Shown here: positions 8,351 through 16,773 of the stretch, piece after piece | How the letters are laid out: each line of letters begins with the position of its first letter | Position numbering within the stretch: position 1 is the first letter of the stretch | Source: Congregibacter brevis | GTDB lineage: Bacteria > Pseudomonadota > Gammaproteobacteria > Pseudomonadales > Halieaceae | DNA length: 64,000 nucleotides | Assembly (NCBI RefSeq): GCF_045689245.1 | Contig: NZ_CP136865.1 | Location: forward strand, 3,782,001-3,846,000 | Reading direction: 5' to 3' | Position numbers and translations under genes: made by a program | Notes under the pieces: generated by a model | What the model was told of the DNA's origin: nothing | Database searches by the model: none | Seen by the model: only the letters and a program-made list of their open reading frames with translations

Positions 8351-9439
8351 TTATCCCCGAGAGAGTAAGTCTCGAAGATCAATGATCGCGGCATTTGCTC
8401 GGCTGATGTAGGACGCCATTACCAAAGAGTGATTAGCAAGGGGGCCGAAGCCAGAGCCATTGAGAATCATGGGGCTCCAGACAACGCCCTGAGTACCCTC
8501 TAGCTCCCGAACGATCTGCCGCAAGCTAACCTGAGCGTTCTTGTCTTCGAGAATGTCGGCAAAGTCTACTTCCACTGCCCGCAGAAAATGAATCAGAGCC
8601 CAGGCCGCACCACGCGACTCATAAAAAACATCATCGATCTCGTTCCATGGAGTACGTACTTCTAGCTCATTGGGGGCCGCCGTGGACTGGCTGGCATTGC
8701 CATCCCCAGCCAGGTCTGTGTTGACGCGACGCTCCGAGACGCTCGCAGAAAGTCGCTGCGACAAACTTCCCAAGCGCGTGTTAACCATCGCCAACCATTC
8801 TCTTAGATTGTCCGCTCGAGCGTAGAATTGGGCGTCCTGCGCATTAGGATCCATCAAACGCTGAAGATAGGACTCAGTCGAACGCATAGCCTTACGGTAC
8901 TCGCTTTCTGAAGCCGGCAAGAGCCAGCTGTCTGACTGAAAGTTCAGCAACGGTTCTGCAAGGGAGAGATCAGCGTCTTCTTTCGACTGCGACTGCGAAC
9001 GGGAAAAAAACTCCCGCATTGCCCGCACCAGATCACGGGACTGAATCAACACGCCGTACTCCCAGTTGGGGATATTGTCCAGATAGACGCCGGGAGGAAA
9101 ACGGTCATTCCGCAAATAGCCCCCGGGTTTTGAGAGCATAGTGTCCACAACACCGAGTAGCGCTGAAGTAGTCACTGCCCCCGTCACAGGTGGGGCAGCG
9201 CTCTGTGCCGCGTTGGCGCTGCTGCTGTAACCACGAGCCCGCTCCACCACGTCAAACGCCGACGGAGTGATACTCCAGTACATACCCAGAACAAGAACCA
9301 CAACTGCGTAGACAACAAACCCCGCGGTGAGAATAGATAACCACCGCCCTTGAGGAAGGTAGTCGTCGGCAAAGTTCCGCAGGCGTCTACCCATGCTCGG
9401 CTTAGGGGTATCGGAGCTTGCCGGGGTATCTTCAGTCAT
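8351..9439 (-). CDS. DUF2333 family inner-membrane protein
   Basis: A 362-residue protein with a single N-terminal membrane segment (about residues 36-55, after RWLSILTAGF) and a large domain that should face the periplasm. Family landmarks are TTSALLGVVDTML, KPGGYLRNDRFPPGVYLDNIPNWEYGVL and, near the end, FADILEDKNAQVSLRQIVRELE. These match DUF2333, common in gammaproteobacteria and without a known function. It converges on the pentapeptide gene with a 12-base gap and lies upstream of nothing obviously related; the next reverse gene, the copper chaperone, is 60 bases before it. I cannot assign a role. Confidence 0.85.
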   Translation of the reverse strand: MTEDTPASSDTPKPSMGRRLRNFADDYLPQGRWLSILTAGFVVYAVVVLVLGMYWSITPSAFDVVERARGYSSSANAAQSAAPPVTGAVTTSALLGVVDTMLSKPGGYLRNDRFPPGVYLDNIPNWEYGVLIQSRDLVRAMREFFSRSQSQSKEDADLSLAEPLLNFQSDSWLLPASESEYRKAMRSTESYLQRLMDPNAQDAQFYARADNLREWLAMVNTRLGSLSQRLSASVSERRVNTDLAGDGNASQSTAAPNELEVRTPWNEIDDVFYESRGAAWALIHFLRAVEVDFADILEDKNAQVSLRQIVRELEGTQGVVWSPMILNGSGFGPLANHSLVMASYISRANAAIIDLRDLLSRG

Positions 9440-9499
9440 CGCAATCGCTCAATTTGTTCGTCTAGCTCTAGTTTCTTGATAGCGCGGCCGATCATCATC

Positions 9500-9952
9500 T
9501 TAATGATCATCATGCTTACTTTTCGCCTCAGGCGCCGCTCGACGTACCTGCGCATCCGTGCAGCTCTCACCCTCAGTCGTCTGCAAGCAGACAGGCACAG
9601 TATCGCCCTCAGCGGGAGTGCTTTGCATCCCCATCAACATAATGTGTAAACCACCCGGTTCTAACGCAATGACACCCTCGGCTTCAATGGTCAGCGTATT
9701 GACTGGCTGCATGGTCGAGCGTCCGCCCTCAAGGCGGGTCTCATGCAAACTTGCCATGCCTACGCTGGAGCTTACGCCCTGAATCGATACAGCAGATGCA
9801 GAGGGATTATGTACCTCGAAATACGCAGCGGTCATTTTCTGACCCGGCGGCATTGCGCGGACCCAAGCGTTGGATATTTGCAGCTTTTCTGCCGCAATAC
9901 TGGCGCTAAAAGCGGAAAAAAACACAATCAGCGGAACTCTGACATCAATCAT
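9500..9952 (-). CDS. Periplasmic copper chaperone PCu(A)C
   Basis: A 150-residue protein with an N-terminal signal peptide ending near SIAAE. The Cu(I)-binding pattern is present: a His in SLHETRLEGG, a Met about 11 residues later (STMQPV), then the HIMLMG motif about 20 residues on. This is the PCu(A)C family that delivers copper to the CuA site of cytochrome c oxidase or to related targets. The C-terminus is rich in Lys, His and Asp (KSKHDDH), which may add weak metal affinity. Two cysteines (VCLQ, SCTD) occur late in the domain. It is divergent from dsbD. Confidence 0.9.
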   Translation of the reverse strand: MIDVRVPLIVFFSAFSASIAAEKLQISNAWVRAMPPGQKMTAAYFEVHNPSASAVSIQGVSSSVGMASLHETRLEGGRSTMQPVNTLTIEAEGVIALEPGGLHIMLMGMQSTPAEGDTVPVCLQTTEGESCTDAQVRRAAPEAKSKHDDH

Positions 9953-10112
9953 GAACCAAACCGTCCTCTAGGGAGTAAACACTCACCGTTGCTCGGTGTC
10001 ATTGCGAGAAACGCATAGTTTAACAACATGCGATCCGGCGCAGAATAAATAGTCGCTGCGTTCATAGCTCACGAGCACGGTACAATAGATAACAAGCGAC
10101 AAGGGTTTGTTC

Positions 10113-11981
10113 ATGTTTCAGGCTTTCACCACACACAATGCAGCAACATCGTCCTGGCGGCAGCCGCTGGCGACCAGCGTGTTTTTTGCAGCGAGCTTCC
10201 TTATCGCCGTTACGACAAGCGCCGCGTTCGCACAGTCAAATTCGCTTTCGGACAATGCGCAGAGCAGCACTCTGGAATCTGCTCTTGAATCAAACCCTGG
10301 CAACTCCCTGGATACTCAGTTCGCACAACCAGAGTTTTTACCTGTGGAAGAGGCCTACCCCCTCGCGGTAGAAACCATCGAGAACGATTCATTGCGCCTG
10401 GTATGGCAGATGCCTCCTGGCTACTACCTTTATCAGCATGCCTTCAGCTTCGAAATCACTACCGAAGGCGTATCCACAGAGATAAACCCTGACTTCCCTC
10501 TGGCAATCGAGCGTGAAGACGAGTTTTTTGGGCTTGTGAAGGTGTACTACGACAGTGTGGATATGGAGCTGAGCTCCACAAGTCACCTTGCCGGTGGACA
10601 GCTTCGCGTCACTTCCCAAGGCTGCGCCGACGCAGGCCTTTGTTATCCGCCAAGGACACAGTATTTCACGATCGGTCATAACGGCTCAGTACAGGAAGTG
10701 AGCGCTGCAGCATCAAGAACAGCGATGGGCACTTCGGCTGCGAGCCCACCAGCGGCGAGCATGCCTGCAGGAAGCCAAGGTCTTTTGTTCATGATGTTGC
10801 TGGCCTTTGCAGGCGGCATCATCCTAAACCTGATGCCCTGTGTGCTGCCTATTCTTTCGCTCAAAGTATTGGGATTTGCATCGGCACCCGCGGAGCAGCG
10901 AAAACATCACGGATGGCTCTACAGCGCCGGCGTCGTGCTGAGCTTTTTGCTGGTGGCGGGCATTCTCCTTGGCTTGCGGGGCGCCGGACAGGCCATTGGC
11001 TGGGGCTTCCAACTACAGTCGCCAGGTTTTGTCATAGCCCTCGCCTACCTGTTCGTGGTCATGGGACTTGCTCTTAGCGGCCTCATAGAAATGGGCAGCG
11101 GATTCATGAATCTTGGCAGCGATCTGGCGGGACGGGGAGGAGCGACCGGCAGCTTCTTTACCGGTGTCCTTGCCGTCGTGGTGGCGAGCCCCTGCACCGC
11201 GCCGTTTATGGGAACAGCTCTAGGCTACGCTCTGGTGCAACCCCCACTTCAAGGCCTCAGCGTCTTTACTGCCTTGGGGGCAGGTATGGCCGCACCGATG
11301 CTGCTTCTATCCTACAGCGACACGGCTCGACGCTTGATGCCCAAACCAGGACCGTGGATGGAGCGCTTAAAGCAGGCTCTGGCGTTTCCTCTTTATGCCA
11401 CGGCATTGTGGTTGTTCTGGGTTGTGGGGCGGCAGACCAGCGTTGACGTCATGGCCGCAACACTTCTGGGCGCTTTGCTTATTGCCCTGGGACTCTGGCT
11501 ATGGCGTGGTGCGCTATTTGCGAAAGGCGTCGCCATTGCCTGTGTTGCTCTAGCCGCAGTCTTTGCGGGCTGGCGACCAGCGCACCTCAACGAGAGCTCT
11601 GCGCTACCCGAGGGCACCGTGGCCTACAGCCCTGCAGCTTTGCGCGAGCTGATTGCCGACGGCAAGCCTGTGTTTGTCGATGTCACCGCTGACTGGTGTA
11701 TTACCTGCCTTGCCAATGAACGTGCAGTGCTACTGACGTCTACAGTTCAGCGTGCATTTCGCGAGACGGGGGTGACCTACATGATCGCCGACTGGACCGA
11801 CTACGACCCGGTCATTGCAGAGTTCGTCGCCAGCCATGACCGAAGCGGCATCCCTCTGTATGTGCTCTATAACGGGGCGGCCACACCACAGGTTTTACCT
11901 CAGCTGCTGCGAACGCAGACCGTTCTAACAGCACTGGACAGCGTGAGCAGCATGGCCGTGGCGTCTAGTGACGCCCCCTGA
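10113..11981 (+). CDS. dsbD: Thiol:disulfide interchange protein DsbD
   Basis: About 622 residues. A signal peptide (about residues 18-41) leads an alpha domain with the redox pair in CADAGLCYPP. A CcdA-like membrane domain of about eight segments follows, with cysteines in LNLMPCVLPILSLKV and ASPCTAPFMG. The C-terminal thioredoxin-like domain carries DWCITC. The protein moves electrons from cytosolic thioredoxin across the inner membrane to periplasmic thiol proteins. The ATG at 10113 is preferred over a TTG at 10107 because AAGGG lies 7 bases before it. The neighbouring copper chaperone suggests a shared link to periplasmic metal and thiol handling. Confidence 0.95.
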   Translation: MFQAFTTHNAATSSWRQPLATSVFFAASFLIAVTTSAAFAQSNSLSDNAQSSTLESALESNPGNSLDTQFAQPEFLPVEEAYPLAVETIENDSLRLVWQMPPGYYLYQHAFSFEITTEGVSTEINPDFPLAIEREDEFFGLVKVYYDSVDMELSSTSHLAGGQLRVTSQGCADAGLCYPPRTQYFTIGHNGSVQEVSAAASRTAMGTSAASPPAASMPAGSQGLLFMMLLAFAGGIILNLMPCVLPILSLKVLGFASAPAEQRKHHGWLYSAGVVLSFLLVAGILLGLRGAGQAIGWGFQLQSPGFVIALAYLFVVMGLALSGLIEMGSGFMNLGSDLAGRGGATGSFFTGVLAVVVASPCTAPFMGTALGYALVQPPLQGLSVFTALGAGMAAPMLLLSYSDTARRLMPKPGPWMERLKQALAFPLYATALWLFWVVGRQTSVDVMAATLLGALLIALGLWLWRGALFAKGVAIACVALAAVFAGWRPAHLNESSALPEGTVAYSPAALRELIADGKPVFVDVTADWCITCLANERAVLLTSTVQRAFRETGVTYMIADWTDYDPVIAEFVASHDRSGIPLYVLYNGAATPQVLPQLLRTQTVLTALDSVSSMAVASSDAP

Positions 11982-11997
11982 GATACAATTAGGCCGC

Positions 11998-12060
11998 TAA
12001 TTTCGGCAAAAAGGCATGTAACGTCGACAAAAGCGCCTGTTATCTGGACAAACGCACTGA
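11998..12060. repeat. Decayed ~21-bp tandem repeat between dsbD and aroQ
   Basis: Three head-to-tail units of about 21 bp begin at 11998, 12019 and 12040. Each has the shape TAA-N5-GRCAAAA-N3-GC-N-TG. Units 1 and 2 agree at about 15 of 21 positions; unit 3 is weaker and keeps GGACAAACGC. A possible fourth, poorer unit follows from 12061. The array lies in the 121-base gap before aroQ, and its period is close to two DNA turns. It could be a regulator-binding array or simply slippage-derived sequence. Confidence 0.45.
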
Positions 12061-12102
12061 TTTAGGCAACACTCCGCCCAAATCACACCGTCTGAGCGCC
12101 TC

Positions 12103-12567
12103 ATGGCCCGAGTTTTAGTCCTTCACGGCCCAAACCTGAATATGCTGGGTGAACGCGAGCCCGCTGTTTATGGGGTCGACACCCTCCAGAGCATCAATGA
12201 ACGGCTTCACGCGCATGCCGACGACGCCTCGTGCTCCATCGCCTGCTTTCAGAGCAATGCTGAAGTTGAGTTGATCGAAGCTGTTCATACGGCGCGTGGC
12301 GAGGGCACAGAGTTCATCATTATCAATCCCGCGGCTTTTACGCACACCAGCATTGCTTTGCGGGACGCTCTTGCCGCGACACGGCTGCCGTTTGTCGAAG
12401 TACATCTTTCTAACGTGCATGCTCGCGAGCCATTTCGGCACAATTCCTATTTTTCCGATCTCGCCAAGGGCGTGATCTGCGGCTTGGGGGCGCTTGGTTA
12501 CGACGCAGCCCTCCAATTCGCTTTGCAACACCTCAGTACAACTCCCCCCCAATCTGCCAGAGACTGA
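12103..12567 (+). CDS. aroQ: 3-dehydroquinate dehydratase, type II
   Basis: A 154-residue type II dehydroquinase. Motifs are GPNLNMLGEREPAVYG at the N-terminus with the catalytic Tyr, the FQSNAEVELIEAVH segment, NPAAFTHTSIALRDAL with the catalytic His, and EVHLSNVHAREPFRHNS for substrate binding. It removes water from 3-dehydroquinate in the shikimate pathway as a cytosolic dodecamer. The gene sits 3 bases before accB. The aroQ-accB-accC order is conserved in many gammaproteobacteria and implies one operon. Confidence 0.97.
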   Translation: MARVLVLHGPNLNMLGEREPAVYGVDTLQSINERLHAHADDASCSIACFQSNAEVELIEAVHTARGEGTEFIIINPAAFTHTSIALRDALAATRLPFVEVHLSNVHAREPFRHNSYFSDLAKGVICGLGALGYDAALQFALQHLSTTPPQSARD

Positions 12568-12570
12568 CTC

Positions 12571-13053
12571 ATGGATATTCGTAAAGTTAAAAAGCTGATC
12601 GAACTGCTGGAGGAATCCGGCATTGGCGAAATCGAAATTAAGGAAGGCGAAGAATCCGTGCGCATCAGTCGCGGTGTTAGCGGTGCTCCGGCTCCCGCGC
12701 CAAACTATAGCTACCCACCTCCTGCACCTGTTGCCGCTGCGGCACCGGTCGCGCCACAACCAGCCGCCGCTCCTGCTGCGGCACCTGCGGAGGCGAGCGA
12801 CAGCGCCCCCGCTACTAATGGCACGGTCGTAAAATCACCGATGGTCGGTACCTTCTATCGCTCACCCTCACCCTCTTCGCCAGCATTTGTTGAGGTAGGC
12901 AAAACTGTGCAAGCCGGTGACGTACTCTGCATTGTCGAAGCCATGAAGATGATGAATCAGATCGAAGCCGAAGTTTCCGGCACTATCGAAGCCGTGCTGG
13001 CCAATAGCGGCGAACCGGTGGAGTTTGACCAACCACTGTTCTCTATCGTTTAA
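12571..13053 (+). CDS. accB: Biotin carboxyl carrier protein of acetyl-CoA carboxylase
   Basis: A 160-residue BCCP. The N-terminal dimerisation segment (about 1-35) is followed by a flexible Ala/Pro-rich linker (about 38-80) and the biotinyl domain. Biotin attaches to K126 in EAMKMMNQIEAE. The thumb-like segment typical of AccB is present before it (SPMVGTFYRSPSPSSPAFVEVG). The carrier shuttles carboxybiotin between AccC and the carboxyltransferase in the first step of fatty-acid synthesis. accC follows after 19 bases, so the two are almost certainly co-translated at a fixed ratio. Confidence 0.97.
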   Translation: MDIRKVKKLIELLEESGIGEIEIKEGEESVRISRGVSGAPAPAPNYSYPPPAPVAAAAPVAPQPAAAPAAAPAEASDSAPATNGTVVKSPMVGTFYRSPSPSSPAFVEVGKTVQAGDVLCIVEAMKMMNQIEAEVSGTIEAVLANSGEPVEFDQPLFSIV

Positions 13054-13072
13054 ACAGGCGGGTACCGACAAC

Positions 13073-14416
13073 ATGCTGGAAAAAGTGCTTATCGCTAACC
13101 GCGGCGAAATTGCGCTGCGGATCCTGCGCGCCTGTAAGGCCATGGGGATACAAACGGTCGCTGTCTATTCAAAAGCTGATGCCGACCTCATGCACGTCCG
13201 TCTCGCTGACGAGGCTATCTGCATTGGCCCTGCAGGAGCGGCGCAAAGCTACCTCCACGCGCCGGCCATCATCTCCGCGGCAGAAGTAAGCAACGCGGAC
13301 GCGATTCACCCGGGTTATGGCTTTCTTGCCGAGAATGCTGATTTTGCCGAGCAGGTGGAGCAATCAGGGTTTATTTTCATTGGTCCGCGATCAGAAACCA
13401 TTCGACTCATGGGTGACAAGGTATCGGCGAAAGATGCCATGAAAGCTGCCAATGTGCCGACAGTTCCTGGCTCCGACGGTCCGTTACCGGACGACCCCGA
13501 TGAAATGATCGAGATCGGGCGGCAAGTAGGTTATCCGGTGATCATCAAAGCTGCCGCAGGCGGTGGTGGTCGAGGTATGCGCGTCGTGCACAACGAGGCC
13601 GCGCTAGTTAACTCCGTGCAAATTACAAAAAGTGAAGCCGCTGCCGCTTTTGGCTCTGATGTGGTGTACATGGAGAAGTATCTCCAGCGCCCCCGGCACG
13701 TCGAAATACAGGTTATTTCGGACGGTAAAGGAAACACCATCCACCTGGGCGACCGAGACTGCTCCCTCCAACGTCGTCATCAAAAAGTCATTGAAGAAGC
13801 CCCAGCACCGGAGATTGATCCCGTAGCTCGGGAAGAGTGCGCCGCAGCCTGTGTAAAGGCCTGTAACGAAATTGGCTATCGCGGTGCTGGTACCTTCGAG
13901 TTTCTTTACGAAGACGGTGGTTTCTATTTCATCGAGATGAACACGCGAGTTCAGGTAGAGCACCCCGTCAGTGAACTAATCACGGGCGTAGATATCGTTC
14001 GGGAACAGCTACGTATTGCTGGCGACCTCCCCTTATCGGTTTCGCAGGATCAGATAACGTTCACGGGACATGCACTTGAGTGTCGTATCAACGCTGAAGA
14101 TCCACAGACTTTTATGCCCTCGCCGGGACGTATTACGACCTTCCACGCACCGGGCGGGCCCGGAGTTCGCGTCGACTCGCACATCTATGACGGCTACACC
14201 GTGCCACCCTTCTACGATTCGCTCATTGCTAAAGTGATCAGCTACGGCGAAGACCGCGATCAGGCTATGGCACGTATGCGTCAGGCATTGGATGAGCTCG
14301 TCATAGAAGGCATCAGCACCAATACCCAGCTCCACCGTGAACTGGTGCGCGACGCATCGTTTATGACGGGCGGTGTCAGCATCCACTACCTCGAAAGCAA
14401 GCTCGAAGACGGCTAA
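13073..14416 (+). CDS. accC: Biotin carboxylase subunit of acetyl-CoA carboxylase
   Basis: 447 residues from the ATG at 13073; the frame is open further upstream into accB, but MLEKVLIANRGEIALRIL is the conserved N-terminus. ATP-grasp domain motifs include the glycine-rich loop KAAAGGGGRGM (about residues 159-169), EKYLQRPRHVEIQV, GDRDCSLQRRHQKV and FIEMNTRVQVEHPV. It carboxylates biotin on AccB using bicarbonate and ATP. No feature looks unusual. accA and accD are not in the window, as is usual. Confidence 0.98.
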   Translation: MLEKVLIANRGEIALRILRACKAMGIQTVAVYSKADADLMHVRLADEAICIGPAGAAQSYLHAPAIISAAEVSNADAIHPGYGFLAENADFAEQVEQSGFIFIGPRSETIRLMGDKVSAKDAMKAANVPTVPGSDGPLPDDPDEMIEIGRQVGYPVIIKAAAGGGGRGMRVVHNEAALVNSVQITKSEAAAAFGSDVVYMEKYLQRPRHVEIQVISDGKGNTIHLGDRDCSLQRRHQKVIEEAPAPEIDPVAREECAAACVKACNEIGYRGAGTFEFLYEDGGFYFIEMNTRVQVEHPVSELITGVDIVREQLRIAGDLPLSVSQDQITFTGHALECRINAEDPQTFMPSPGRITTFHAPGGPGVRVDSHIYDGYTVPPFYDSLIAKVISYGEDRDQAMARMRQALDELVIEGISTNTQLHRELVRDASFMTGGVSIHYLESKLEDG

Positions 14417-14420
14417 AGCC

Positions 14421-15305
14421 ATGAGCTGGCTGCAGCTGCGGATGGACTGCGGCAAAGCAAACGCAGCGGCGCTGGAGGAAGCCCTCCTCGCCGCCGGCGC
14501 CCTGTCTGTCACCCTTGAAGACCGAGAAGACGAGCCACTGCTAGAGCCAGCTGTGGGTGCGACCCCCCTTTGGCAGGCTATTCGAATTACCGGCCTTTTT
14601 ATGGCCGACGCCGATATGGATGCGGTTCTTGCAACGCTTTCTGACCTCGACGATGCGTCTACCGCCCGCGTAGAAATCCTTGAAGACAAGGATTGGGAGC
14701 GGGAATGGATGCAGCACTACGAGCCTATGCGTTTTGGAGAGAGAGTGTGGATTTGCCCGAGCTGGAAGGAACCTCCAGAGCCGGACGCGATCAACCTGCT
14801 CCTGGATCCAGGTTTGGCCTTCGGTACCGGCACCCACCCCACCACCGCAATGTGTCTTACCGCACTGGACGGTATGTCTCTTGAAGGCAAACGAGTGGTG
14901 GATTTTGGTTGTGGCTCTGGAATTTTGGGCATTGCAACCCTGCGTCTGGGCGCGGCAGAGTTACTCGCCGTGGATAACGATCCGCAGGCTCTCGTTGCTA
15001 CCGCCGACAATGCTAATCGCAACGGCGTCAATCCTGACCAGCTTGAAATCGCACTTCCCGGTAACTTTGCGTCTGATGATTGGCAAGCTTCCACAGACCT
15101 AGTGCTAGCGAATATTCTGGCGGGGCCCTTAGCGGATTTATCCGACGAGCTCTGTGATTTTTTGGCTCCGGGAGGACAATTGGTGTTGGCGGGACTGCTC
15201 GACACGCAGGCTGATGCGCTCATCAAACACTATGCGTCCAGACTTCAATTGTCTGTTTTACACCAACAGTCAGAGTGGGTGTGTCTTGGAGGAGAGCTCA
15301 CCTAG
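14421..15305 (+). CDS. prmA: Ribosomal protein L11 methyltransferase
   Basis: 294 residues from the ATG at 14421, directly after the accC stop. The N-terminal L11-recognition domain contains EDKDWEREWMQHYEPMRFG. The SAM-binding domain has GLAFGTGTHPTTAMCL, then VVDFGCGSGILGIATLRLGA and the LANILAGPL motif. The enzyme trimethylates the N-terminus and two lysines of ribosomal protein L11. An A/T-rich inverted repeat follows the stop codon, so the aroQ-acc-prmA unit may end here. Confidence 0.96.
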   Translation: MSWLQLRMDCGKANAAALEEALLAAGALSVTLEDREDEPLLEPAVGATPLWQAIRITGLFMADADMDAVLATLSDLDDASTARVEILEDKDWEREWMQHYEPMRFGERVWICPSWKEPPEPDAINLLLDPGLAFGTGTHPTTAMCLTALDGMSLEGKRVVDFGCGSGILGIATLRLGAAELLAVDNDPQALVATADNANRNGVNPDQLEIALPGNFASDDWQASTDLVLANILAGPLADLSDELCDFLAPGGQLVLAGLLDTQADALIKHYASRLQLSVLHQQSEWVCLGGELT

Positions 15306-15309
15306 TTTT

Positions 15310-15335
15310 GGTTAAAAAATGAGCAGTTTTTAGCC
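15310..15335 (+). terminator. Possible stem-loop after prmA
   Basis: GGTTAAAAA (15310-15318) pairs with TTTTTAGCC (15327-15335) across an 8-base loop, with one G-T wobble. A T-run (CCTTTTTT) follows about 8 bases later. The stem is A/T-rich and weak for an intrinsic terminator, so partial termination before dusB is only a possibility. Confidence 0.35.
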
Positions 15336-15421
15336 CTAAAGCCTTTTTTGCTGCGCTTCGCTCACGTAAGATTGCGCGTCCTTCGAACCAGCCCCAAAAC
15401 GGACTCGCACTTAACGCCTCC

Positions 15422-16405
15422 ATGCTCACTATCGGCCCCTACCAAACCGTCAATGCCGTGGCTCTTGCGCCCATGGCAGGGGTTACTGATCTTCCCTTTA
15501 GACGTTTGTGCGCGCGCTTTGGAGCGGGGCTACTCGTGGGCGAAATGGTCCACAGTGACCCGCGTCTGCGGGAATCTAGAAAAAGCCAACAGCGTCGCAG
15601 CCATGATCTTGAGATTAATCCTCGTTCAGTGCAGATCGTCGGTAACGATCCTTTACTCATGGCAGAAGCTGCTCACTACAACGTGAGCTGCGGCGCACAG
15701 ATCATCGACATCAATATGGGTTGCCCGGCAAAGAAAGTCTGCCGGAAGGCGGCGGGGTCAGCACTCCTCGCCGATGAGCCGCTGGTAGAAGAGATTCTCA
15801 CTGCGGTGGTTGCCGCCGTCGATGTCCCTGTAACTCTAAAAATCCGCACCGGCACAGATCCCGAGCATAGAAACGGCCCCACTATCGCCCGTATCGCAGA
15901 GGACGCTGGGATAGCGCTATTGGCAGTCCACGGACGCACCCGCGCTTGCGCTTTTCAAGGGGAGATAGAACATGACACGACGGCGCTGATCGTCGAAAGT
16001 GTCGATATTCCGGTGCTGGCGAACGGTGATATCTGCAGCGCAAGGGACGCTCAAGCCGTCCTTACACACACTGGCGCGGCCGGTGTCATGGTGGGACGCG
16101 CGGCTCAGGGTGCGCCTTGGCTACCGGGTATGATCGCCAACGCCATCGACGGACGCCCCACTCCCGCTCCCGATTTAGGCACACAATATTCTGTTATGCG
16201 TGAGCATCTGCTCGAGCTGCACGAGTTCTACGGAGAGTTCGCAGGGTCTCGAATTGCGCGTAAACATATCGGCTGGTACCTCGACGGACATCCTGCGTAT
16301 CACGACGAAAAACGCATTTTTAACCGACTCGATGACGCCGCTGACCAGCTGCGCTTCCTCGACACACTCTTTAACCATTTAGACCGACAGGATCGCGCTG
16401 CATGA
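15422..16405 (+). CDS. dusB: tRNA-dihydrouridine synthase B
   Basis: A 327-residue flavoenzyme of the DUS family. The FMN-barrel motifs are APMAGVTDLPFRRL at the N-terminus and NMGCPAKKVCRKAAGSALL, which holds the catalytic Cys. Later motifs are KIRTGTD, LLAVHGRTRACAFQGEIEH and GVMVGRAAQGAPWL. It reduces uridine in the D-loop of tRNA. The fis gene overlaps its end by four bases, an arrangement conserved from E. coli to Pseudomonas. In E. coli the dusB-fis promoter controls Fis levels by growth phase; the 116-base gap before dusB would be the place for it, but I see no strong promoter there. Confidence 0.96.
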   Translation: MLTIGPYQTVNAVALAPMAGVTDLPFRRLCARFGAGLLVGEMVHSDPRLRESRKSQQRRSHDLEINPRSVQIVGNDPLLMAEAAHYNVSCGAQIIDINMGCPAKKVCRKAAGSALLADEPLVEEILTAVVAAVDVPVTLKIRTGTDPEHRNGPTIARIAEDAGIALLAVHGRTRACAFQGEIEHDTTALIVESVDIPVLANGDICSARDAQAVLTHTGAAGVMVGRAAQGAPWLPGMIANAIDGRPTPAPDLGTQYSVMREHLLELHEFYGEFAGSRIARKHIGWYLDGHPAYHDEKRIFNRLDDAADQLRFLDTLFNHLDRQDRAA

Positions 16406-16773
16406 GTAAGGCCGAAGCTCTGGCTGAAAGCACAGTAGAACAAACCGCAGTAGACAGTACCGTGGAAAAAAATGCCTCCGTAAAAGGTGCTCTATTCGAG
16501 CTCACACAAACCAGCGAGGCAGCGACCGTCGCTTCTCTCAGAGAGGCGGTAGACCTCTTTGTGCGCCGCTACCTCGATGAGATGGACGGCGAAATGAGCT
16601 CAGACTTCTACGACCTGGTGTTGTCTGAAGTCGAGGCGCCCCTGCTGAAAGCCGTCATGGAATACACCCGACAGAATCAAAGCCGCGCTTCAACAATGCT
16701 GGGGCTTAACCGGGGAACACTCCGCAAGAAACTCAAACAATACGCCATCGATAATCGAGGACCCGCACTGTGA
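16402..16773 (+). CDS. fis: DNA-binding protein Fis
   Basis: 123 residues against about 98 in E. coli; the surplus is an N-terminal extension of about 28 polar residues. The Fis core starts at SLREAVDLFVRRYLDEMDG. The C-terminal helix-turn-helix is RASTMLGLNRGTLRKKLKQY (about residues 96-115). Fis is a nucleoid-associated dimer that bends DNA and activates rRNA and other promoters. It overlaps dusB by four bases and purH by four bases, so expression of purH may be tied to it. Confidence 0.95.
   Translation: MSKAEALAESTVEQTAVDSTVEKNASVKGALFELTQTSEAATVASLREAVDLFVRRYLDEMDGEMSSDFYDLVLSEVEAPLLKAVMEYTRQNQSRASTMLGLNRGTLRKKLKQYAIDNRGPAL

Noticed and set aside
12115..12759. 214-codon open frame on the reverse strand across aroQ and accB
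   Set aside because: It lies opposite two conserved genes, its translation has no family-like motif, and the forward frames carry full catalytic motifs.
14033..14689. 218-codon reverse frame across accC and prmA
   Set aside because: Serine/arginine-rich composition typical of an antisense shadow in GC-rich DNA; the forward genes are certain.
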